Below, piece after piece: positions 15,854 to 21,522 of a stretch of 28,220 nt of DNA (position 1 is its first letter; each line of letters starts with the position of its first letter). Under the pieces are notes generated by a model, which worked only from the letters and a program-made list of their open reading frames with translations, did no database searches and was not told the origin of the DNA. Origin of the DNA: a virus; IMG/VR virus record IMGVR_UViG_3300045999_005738, positions 1 to 28,220 of that record. One strand, given 5' to 3'. The translations under genes and the position numbers were made by a program.

Positions 15854-16570
15854 CTAGGCCCCCGTGACAGGGTCGGTCGGCGTGATGATGACCATCATCG
15901 TGTAGCCGCCAGTGCGACTGGACACCACGTCGACCGCGCCGGCCAGGACGGCTTCGGCGCGACGGCGCAGGAGATTGAGGTCGATCGGGAAGCGTTCGAA
16001 GCCGACGTTGCCGTCGGTCTCCTTCTTCACCAGAAGGGTGGGGATGCTCGTCAGCAGGTTCAGCACGCACTGGGCGGTGATCGCTGCGTTTGCGCTCTGC
16101 TCGGCCTGCAGCCCCGACTCCAGGGCGGTGGCGAGGGCAGCATCTCCGATCCGGTCCGCCACCAGGTAGTAGGCGGAGGTGATGTCGATGAGGCTGTCGG
16201 GCAGCTCCTCGTCGTCGAGGCCGATGAAGTCCCGCACGGAGACCGGCCCGGCCGTCATGTTCAGCCAGGGGGAGAGCCGGTAGGGGACCGTGGTGGTGAA
16301 GGACTTTTGACCCACGGTGCCTTGGACCGTGACGAACCGCTTGGAGAAGCGCTGCGCGCCTTCGATGGCGTTGGCCCCGGACGGCACGGTGATGGCGACG
16401 TAGCTGTTCACCACGCCGGTCAGGGCGACGGCGATGTAGCCCGTGACGGGCGTCCCGTCGTGGCCTCGGAGGGTCCAGGTCAGGCCGGAAGCGTCGGGGA
16501 CGAACGGCTCAGAGTCCCGTTGGAACGGGACAATTACGGTGACGCCGGTGTTTTCGAGGAAGGTGATCAT
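15854..16570 (-). CDS. Putative head-tail adaptor protein
   Basis: 238 residues. The first about 105 residues look like a beta sandwich (ENTGVTVIVPFQRDSEPFVP, later VVNSYVAITVPSG). The C-terminal part is helical, starting VRDFIGLDDEELPDSLIDIT, which resembles the helical adaptor (HK97 gp6-like) that docks under the portal. The start overlaps the upstream membrane-protein stop by four bases. The N-terminal beta domain would be an addition to the usual adaptor fold. Moderate support from both pattern and position. Confidence 0.48.
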   Translation of the reverse strand: MITFLENTGVTVIVPFQRDSEPFVPDASGLTWTLRGHDGTPVTGYIAVALTGVVNSYVAITVPSGANAIEGAQRFSKRFVTVQGTVGQKSFTTTVPYRLSPWLNMTAGPVSVRDFIGLDDEELPDSLIDITSAYYLVADRIGDAALATALESGLQAEQSANAAITAQCVLNLLTSIPTLLVKKETDGNVGFERFPIDLNLLRRRAEAVLAGAVDVVSSRTGGYTMMVIITPTDPVTGA

Positions 16571-16761
16571 CTACGTCTCCACGCTGACTGAATGGCTTTG
16601 GAGATCAGGATCATCACCAGGACCGGCCAGCTGGCGGTCAGGAGCGCCAACTCGGTGTTGTTCCGGATGAGGCCCGCCTTGGCGGCCATCTCGAACACCA
16701 GAAGGATCGCCCCGGAGGGGATCAGGCCCACCACCCAGATCAGGAGGAGGGCCCAGATCAT
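16567..16761 (-). CDS. Small membrane protein with two transmembrane segments
   Basis: 64 residues. Two hydrophobic segments: residues about 2-23 (WALLLIWVVGLIPSGAILLV) and about 38-55 (LALLTASWPVLVMILISKA), with a basic end (SAWRRR). This is the layout of a class II holin, but no endolysin is adjacent and it is embedded between capsid and connector genes. It starts three bases after the stop of the previous gene and overlaps the next by four, so it is translated with the structural set. Function unknown. Confidence 0.6.
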   Translation of the reverse strand: MIWALLLIWVVGLIPSGAILLVFEMAAKAGLIRNNTELALLTASWPVLVMILISKAIQSAWRRR

Positions 16762-16764
16762 GGT

Positions 16765-17079
16765 CTAGGCTTCGACCTTGGGCGGCTTAGGCGGCTTGGG
16801 TGGCTTGGCCGCAGCGCCCTCGTCGAGGATCGGATGTTCGGCGACGTAGGAGGCGATGGCCAGGGCCTTGTCACCCTTGGCGGAATTCCAGCAGTCGACG
16901 AAGTCGGCGTCGGAGGCGGTGTCAGCGACCTGGGCGAGGATCTTGACCACACCCTTGCCGATGAAGCTGTCCATGAAGATGGACGGGAAGATGACCGACG
17001 GGCGGTCCGCATGGACCCACTGGTCGACCTGGGGGGTGTGGACCTGAGTATCGTCCACGGTTTCAACGATGAGCTTCAT
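16765..17079 (-). CDS. Small protein downstream of the capsid gene, unknown
   Basis: 104 residues from ATG at 17079, beginning MKLIVETVDDTQVHTPQVDQ. The frame is open further upstream into the capsid gene, but that portion is a shadow. The C-terminus has a Pro-Lys repeat (KPPKPPKPPKVEA). No domain recognised. Position right after the capsid gene suggests a capsid accessory or head-completion role, which is a guess. Confidence 0.6.
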   Translation of the reverse strand: MKLIVETVDDTQVHTPQVDQWVHADRPSVIFPSIFMDSFIGKGVVKILAQVADTASDADFVDCWNSAKGDKALAIASYVAEHPILDEGAAAKPPKPPKPPKVEA

Positions 17080-17105
17080 GTGTCGACTTTCAGAAGGAAG
17101 AGTGT

Positions 17106-17130
17106 GGGGCCGACCCTGGAGGTCGGCCCC
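17106..17130 (-). terminator. GC hairpin after the major capsid gene
   Basis: A perfect 10-bp stem GGGGCCGACC with a 5-base loop, 9 bases after the capsid stop on the minus strand. No T-run follows, so it may be a weak terminator, a 3'-end stabiliser or an RNA-processing site that favours capsid mRNA. Confidence 0.5.
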
Positions 17131-17138
17131 TGGACCTC

Positions 17139-18353
17139 TTAGACCACCAGGTTCAGGACCGAGCGGGTGTCGCCGAAGGTCAGCTTGAAGCCCGAGTTCT
17201 CGGTCCGGACGTAGGTGACTTCCTGCGTCTGGATCGACTGCTCGCTCTCGTTGATGAGCGAACCGGACTCCGTCAGCTGCTCCATCGTGTCGCCGCGCGA
17301 GTAGCCCAGGAGTTGGGCCGCCGGCATGGTCGAGGACAGCTTGAACTGGACGGTGCCGTCGATCAGCGGGATGCCGCCGATCTTGAAGCCGGCCGCGGAC
17401 AGGGCGTCCGACGTGTTCTGGCCGGTGTTCGCGTTCGGCGTGGTGAACAGGAACAGCCACTGGAGGTACATGTCCCAGTTGCCGAGCACGGTGTCGACCG
17501 GGGTGCCGGCCTGGGCGCGCGCGACCAGCCAGGCGGCCAGCGACTTGTAGTTCAGGACGCCGTTGGTGGCGGTGACGCCCGCGGCGGCGTTGAACGACGT
17601 GGTCGTGACGACCGGGGCAGCGCCGTAGGCGCCGTCACCGTTCAGCAGGACCGAGGTGCCGGCGGCGACCTTGGACCGTTCGATCTCGCGCTGGACGCGG
17701 ATCGCATACGGGGTCAGCAGGTCGAGCGAAGCGCGACGAGCGAACTCGTAGGTGGTCTTGTAGCCGGTGCCGAACTTCCAGAGCTTGACGCGCTGTTCGC
17801 TGGTCTTGATCGCGTGGATCGGGATGCGACCGCCTTCAGCCACGGCGCGGACGCCGTTGGTGTAGTCGGCCTGCGTGTCCTCGACGATGGTCGAGAGCAT
17901 CTCGTTGCCGGCGATCTGGCGGTTCTGGCTGATCATGCCGTCGATCGTCTCGAAGTTCGTCTGGCGATAGCGCCAGGCGACCATGTCGTCGATCACTTCC
18001 GGGAACAGGGCCCGCGTGCCGGTGAACGTCTGGAACGTGTCGGCGGCGGCCTGCAGCATGACGCCGGACTCGAGGTCGTCGCGGGTCGGCAGGTTCAGGA
18101 ACGAGAGGCTGGCCTCGTAGCCGTTCATGAACTCGTTGGGCGAGACCAGGAACTGGTTCTTGGCGTCACCTTCGGCCAGGCGGGGATCGATCGCCAGACG
18201 GAGGTAGCTCTTCAGATCCAGACCATGGTCACGGGCTTGGGCGATCAGCCGGGCGGCGGCGTCCTTGGACGCGCCGGTGCTGGTGATGTCCAGGAGACCG
18301 GCCAGCAGAGCTGCCGGGGCCTGGCGCTTGATATCGGAGGTGGAGCGGAGCAT
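17139..18353 (-). CDS. Major capsid protein
   Basis: 404 residues of HK97-fold size. N-terminal 90 residues are helical (RQAPAALLAGLLDITSTGAS, later AARLIAQARDHGLDLKSYLR) and could be an extension or a cleaved region. The core includes WRYRQTNFETIDGMISQNRQ and, toward the end, IPLIDGTVQFKLSSTMPAAQ and QEVTYVRTENSGFKL, typical of phage capsid subunits. It follows protease and decoration genes in the order terminase, portal, protease, decoration, capsid. AGGA lies about ten bases before the ATG, and a strong hairpin follows the stop. Confidence 0.85.
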   Translation of the reverse strand: MLRSTSDIKRQAPAALLAGLLDITSTGASKDAAARLIAQARDHGLDLKSYLRLAIDPRLAEGDAKNQFLVSPNEFMNGYEASLSFLNLPTRDDLESGVMLQAAADTFQTFTGTRALFPEVIDDMVAWRYRQTNFETIDGMISQNRQIAGNEMLSTIVEDTQADYTNGVRAVAEGGRIPIHAIKTSEQRVKLWKFGTGYKTTYEFARRASLDLLTPYAIRVQREIERSKVAAGTSVLLNGDGAYGAAPVVTTTSFNAAAGVTATNGVLNYKSLAAWLVARAQAGTPVDTVLGNWDMYLQWLFLFTTPNANTGQNTSDALSAAGFKIGGIPLIDGTVQFKLSSTMPAAQLLGYSRGDTMEQLTESGSLINESEQSIQTQEVTYVRTENSGFKLTFGDTRSVLNLVV

Positions 18354-18365
18354 CAGGACTGGTTC

Positions 18366-18770
18366 CTAGAACTTGATGACGACGGCGAAGGAGCCGCGGA
18401 CTTCGGCGACGAAGGGGAGACCGGCAGCGGCGGTGGTGGCTTTGATTTCGCCAGCGCCGGCGCCGACGACGTTCGAACCGACGGCGACAACAGCGCCGGC
18501 GGTGAGGCCGGCCTTGATCGGAAGCAGCGCAGCGAACAGGTGCTCGCAGGTGCCGACCAGGGTGCCTTCGGTGGTGCGGGCCTCGACGGTCATCAGACGA
18601 CCGACGATCACGTCACCATCAGCGGCCAGCTTCAGGGTATTGGCGGCGGCCCCAACGGACAGCGCCTTACCGATGTCGCCGGCGACGATGCCGGAAGCCA
18701 GGTTCCAGGTGAGCTGGAACGCCTTCTGGTCGAAGCCATCGAGCTTCACTTGGGTGTGGAACATGGTCAC
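18366..18770 (-). CDS. Probable capsid decoration protein
   Basis: 134 residues from GTG at 18770, with AAGGAG nine bases upstream; ATG two codons on is the alternative. Small, Ala/Gly/Val-rich and beta-type (GDVIVGRLMTVEARTTEGTL, later IKAGLTAGAVVAVGSNVVGA), like head-stabilising proteins coded just before the capsid gene. No catalytic motif. It sits between the protease and the capsid genes. Confidence 0.6.
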   Translation of the reverse strand: MTMFHTQVKLDGFDQKAFQLTWNLASGIVAGDIGKALSVGAAANTLKLAADGDVIVGRLMTVEARTTEGTLVGTCEHLFAALLPIKAGLTAGAVVAVGSNVVGAGAGEIKATTAAAGLPFVAEVRGSFAVVIKF

Positions 18771-18806
18771 GGGTTATTTCTCCTTGAGTTCGGTCAGCCG
18801 GCGCGC

Positions 18807-19958
18807 TTAGCGGGTCGGGGGCGAGCGGAAGGCAGGCGAGGCGGACCGCGCTGCCGGCTTGGATTCACCGACATCGGCGATGGCAGCGGCGGAAGCGCCG
18901 TTGATCGGGATGGCGGCGGCGAACAGAGCGCGCTTCTCGCCGATCATGGCGACCAGCTCGGCGACGGTGTCGGGGGTCTTCGGATCCGCTTCGCCCAGGG
19001 CGACCAGCATGCCGTTGGCCTCGGCCTTCAGAGCGACGACGGCGTCCGCGAGGGCGGCGTTCGAAGCCTCGACGGAGGCGGTCAGGGCGACCACGTCGGT
19101 GGAGCCAGCCTGCAGCGTCGCCAGTTCGGCGGAGACCGCGGTCAGCTGCAGGTTCGCGGCATCGAGCGCCGCTTGCAGCGGAGCAGCTTGAGCCTTGAGC
19201 GTGGCGGCATCGGTGATTGACGCGGTGTAAGCCGCCAGCATTTCAGGGGTCACGGAGGTGTCCTTCGGGGTGGGAACAGGGGTAGGGACGATCTCGACAC
19301 CCAGCTGGATGCCGTTGGTGGCCGAGGCGGCCATGCGGAGGGGTTCGGAGCGCTGGAACACGGAGTCCGAGGCGCCGACGATCCGAGCGCCCTTCACGGC
19401 GCCGCAGCCGACCAGGGACAGTTCGAAGAACAGGTCGGCGCTGTTGACGAAGACGTGGGTGTCGTCCTCGCCGACCGAGTGGCCGTTGCCACAGGTGGCC
19501 GAGTAGAAGTTGTCGTGCGTGGCCGCGGCGCTGAGGTAGTCCCAGCCACACTTCGAGCACGTCACCGACTTGGGCAGGATCCCGATCGAGACCTGGTCCA
19601 GGGTGCCGCTGTTGCACTTCGCCACGACGTCGGGGTGGACCGTGTTGTCCAGCGCGATGAGGGCGCGGAGTTCGGAGCCGCCGTTGGTGACCTTCCCGTG
19701 GAAGGCCCGGCCGAACGGCTGGGTCTCGGTGTTGTGCTGGACCTGGACCGGCACGCTCTCGCGACCCATCCAGGCGGCGAGGTCAGCATGCAGCGCGGCG
19801 GTGTTGACCGCGCCGGCGTAGATGCCCTTGGATTTCCTGAGCGGCAGGCTGTTCGAGGCGATGACCTCGAACACGGTCAGGGCGTCGAGGTTCGCGTCGG
19901 CGCCATAACTGGCCCGCAACGCGTTCAACACCTCTCCGGTTTTTTCGACCTGCTTCAT
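18807..19958 (-). CDS. Prohead serine protease with zinc-binding insert and scaffold-like tail
   Basis: 383 residues. The HK97-type prohead protease triad is visible: His75 in VQVQHN, Ser124 in LDQVSIG and Glu169 in FFELSLVGCGA. Such enzymes cleave scaffold and capsid N-termini before DNA packaging. Between Ser and Glu there is an insert with CSKC (134, 137) and CGNGH (156, 160), a likely zinc site not usual in this family. Residues about 215-345 are Ala-rich with heptad character (TPEMLAAYTASITDAATLKA onward), fitting a C-terminal scaffold. The last 25 residues are Ser/Pro/Arg-rich. No Shine-Dalgarno is evident before the ATG. The 82-base leader has copy 3 of the repeated element. Confidence 0.75.
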   Translation of the reverse strand: MKQVEKTGEVLNALRASYGADANLDALTVFEVIASNSLPLRKSKGIYAGAVNTAALHADLAAWMGRESVPVQVQHNTETQPFGRAFHGKVTNGGSELRALIALDNTVHPDVVAKCNSGTLDQVSIGILPKSVTCSKCGWDYLSAAATHDNFYSATCGNGHSVGEDDTHVFVNSADLFFELSLVGCGAVKGARIVGASDSVFQRSEPLRMAASATNGIQLGVEIVPTPVPTPKDTSVTPEMLAAYTASITDAATLKAQAAPLQAALDAANLQLTAVSAELATLQAGSTDVVALTASVEASNAALADAVVALKAEANGMLVALGEADPKTPDTVAELVAMIGEKRALFAAAIPINGASAAAIADVGESKPAARSASPAFRSPPTR

Positions 19959-19985
19959 ACGGCAGGATAAGCGTCGAGTGGACTG

Positions 19986-20000
19986 TATAGATCAACTATA
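19986..20000 (-). promoter_or_regulatory. Small hairpin in the protease leader
   Basis: TATAG and CTATA around a TTGAT loop (minus strand), 28 bases before the protease start. Same loop as the hairpin at 4820-4836. Confidence 0.35.
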
Positions 20001-20001
20001 T

Positions 20002-20025
20002 CTTTCCCGATAAAGAGTGGGAAAG
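20002..20025 (-). promoter_or_regulatory. Inverted repeat CTTTCCC-N10-GGGAAAG in the protease leader
   Basis: A 7-bp perfect inverted repeat between copy 3 of the repeated element and the start of the protease gene. Half of it is in the block GTGGGAAAGTGAT shared with copy 4. No T-run; a binding site or weak hairpin. Confidence 0.4.
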
Positions 20026-20028
20026 TGA

Positions 20029-20043
20029 TGATCTACTAGACTA
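20029..20043 (-). promoter_or_regulatory. Repeated intergenic element, copy 3 (toward prohead protease)
   Basis: Minus-strand TAGTCTAGTAGATCA; its first three bases are the TAG stop of the portal gene. It directly adjoins GTGGGAAAGTGAT (plus strand, 20017-20029), a block also found near copy 4. Confidence 0.65.
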
Positions 20044-21522
20044 CTTGCCCTTTATGACGCCATTCGACTTCGCCGCCTTGCTTCCCGTGGGGGCCAGCGA
20101 CCTTCCGAGGGGGTCTGAATTGGGCGTGACCTTGGTCTCGTCGACCGCGATCGGGGATTTATCCTGGAAGCCTGTGCCGCTCAACTGAGGCGCGGAGGCC
20201 GGAGCCGGCCGGCCGTACACCGTCATGTGGTACTGCTCGTCGGTGATCAGGCCCAGGCTCAGGTCGGTGAGCAGCCGGGCCGACCGGAGGGCCAGCATCG
20301 GTTCCAGCTCGGTCGAGGGCCGCATCTCGGCGGGAGCGAAGGTGCACTCGACGAAGCCGGGGATGCCGTAGACGTTCAGCAGGAAGGTGAAGGCCTGGTC
20401 GTAGAGCTGCTTCAGCGGCACGTTCAGCTGGTCGGCGCTGAGGCTGAAGATGCGGGCTTCGACCGTGGCGGTGTTCACACCCGACTCGCCGCGGCCGATG
20501 ATCGTGGCCATGGTCTTCAGGCCGGCCTGGTTCTGGGCGTTGAAGGTCGCGATGATGCTGTCGATGTTGATCCCGGCGCCGGGGTTCTTGTCGTTCAGGA
20601 TCTTGGCTTCGACGCTGTCGAAGTGGACGAAGGTGGAGTCCGACCGCAGGCTGCCCCAGTTGGCGGCGACCTCGGCCAGGCGTGCCGCGGCGAACAGCTG
20701 CAGCTCGGCCGGGTCTTGCTTGATGGACTCGGGCGCGTTGGCGATGACCACCTCTTCCAGGACCTTGACGTCGATCCGGGGGAAGCCCGTCAGCTGCATG
20801 ATCCGGTACAGGTCGTTGATCACCTGCTGACGTGAGGCGATCGTGTTGATGGCCGAGACGAAGTCCGAGTTCGAGTAGATCGTCGTCGGATCCCGGCGAT
20901 GGTAGGCGACGAAGAAGCTCGGGATGTCGAGGCTGACGCCGTCGCTCGAGCCGGCCACCTTCTGGGTCGGCTTGTAGACGCCGGACGTCTTCTCGTACCA
21001 GAGGACCGAGGCCATATCGATCTGCTGGAGCCGGGTCGGGACCAGTCGCTTGTCGAAGATCAGCTCACAGCCGACCGCGCCCCGGAGCATGAGCATGTAG
21101 CGGAAGTTCTGGCTGGTGGTGGCCAGGGCCTCCTGGAAGGTGAAGCCCTGCGTGTAGTCGGTGGTGCGCCACAGGGCGCGCATGATCTTGGCGAGGGCTT
21201 CGCCGGCCGCCGTGTCGATCTGGCCGTCCAGGCCATAGACCAGCATGGTCAGGGGCGTGTCGGCCATGGTCAGGTAGGCGCCGACGGTCGCCGAGACGTC
21301 CGGGTCGGTCTTGAACAGCTCCTTCAGCAGGGTCTGGGAGTTGTTCGAGATCCGCTGGTCGTAGAGCGTGTTCAGATGCTCCCGATAGGTCGGGAGCGTC
21401 AGCTGGTTCTGCGGGGCCTGGGGCTGGAAGCTGCCAGTGATCGAGACTGGGCCCTTGGGGGCCTTCTTCGGGGTCAGGGCGGCGAAGATCGAGTCGATCA
21501 TGTTGGGGTTGGCGACGGCCAT
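20041..21522 (-). CDS. Portal protein
   Basis: 493 residues, the usual length for a siphovirus portal. It follows terL with a one-base overlap (TGATG). LLKELFKTDPDVSATVGAYL near residues 64-83 resembles the start of the portal core, and the C-terminal half includes GIPGFVECTFAPAEMRPSTE and LGLITDEQYH, as seen in portal clip/stem regions. Portals form the dodecameric ring through which DNA is packaged by TerL and to which connectors attach. Ends in a basic tail (KAAKSNGVIKGK). The stop codon is part of copy 3 of the repeated element. Confidence 0.82.
   Translation of the reverse strand: MAVANPNMIDSIFAALTPKKAPKGPVSITGSFQPQAPQNQLTLPTYREHLNTLYDQRISNNSQTLLKELFKTDPDVSATVGAYLTMADTPLTMLVYGLDGQIDTAAGEALAKIMRALWRTTDYTQGFTFQEALATTSQNFRYMLMLRGAVGCELIFDKRLVPTRLQQIDMASVLWYEKTSGVYKPTQKVAGSSDGVSLDIPSFFVAYHRRDPTTIYSNSDFVSAINTIASRQQVINDLYRIMQLTGFPRIDVKVLEEVVIANAPESIKQDPAELQLFAAARLAEVAANWGSLRSDSTFVHFDSVEAKILNDKNPGAGINIDSIIATFNAQNQAGLKTMATIIGRGESGVNTATVEARIFSLSADQLNVPLKQLYDQAFTFLLNVYGIPGFVECTFAPAEMRPSTELEPMLALRSARLLTDLSLGLITDEQYHMTVYGRPAPASAPQLSGTGFQDKSPIAVDETKVTPNSDPLGRSLAPTGSKAAKSNGVIKGK

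Noticed and set aside
15342-16070. Upstream extension of the tail-completion gene
   Set aside because: Pro/Arg/Ser-rich translation that overlaps two coupled genes in another frame; the ATG at 15341 with ATGA coupling is the better start.
17313-19220. Long plus-strand open frame (635 codons) opposite capsid, decoration and protease genes
   Set aside because: Its residues are mostly Gly, Asp, Arg and Val, the pattern of antisense frames in GC-rich DNA, and it covers three well-supported minus-strand genes.
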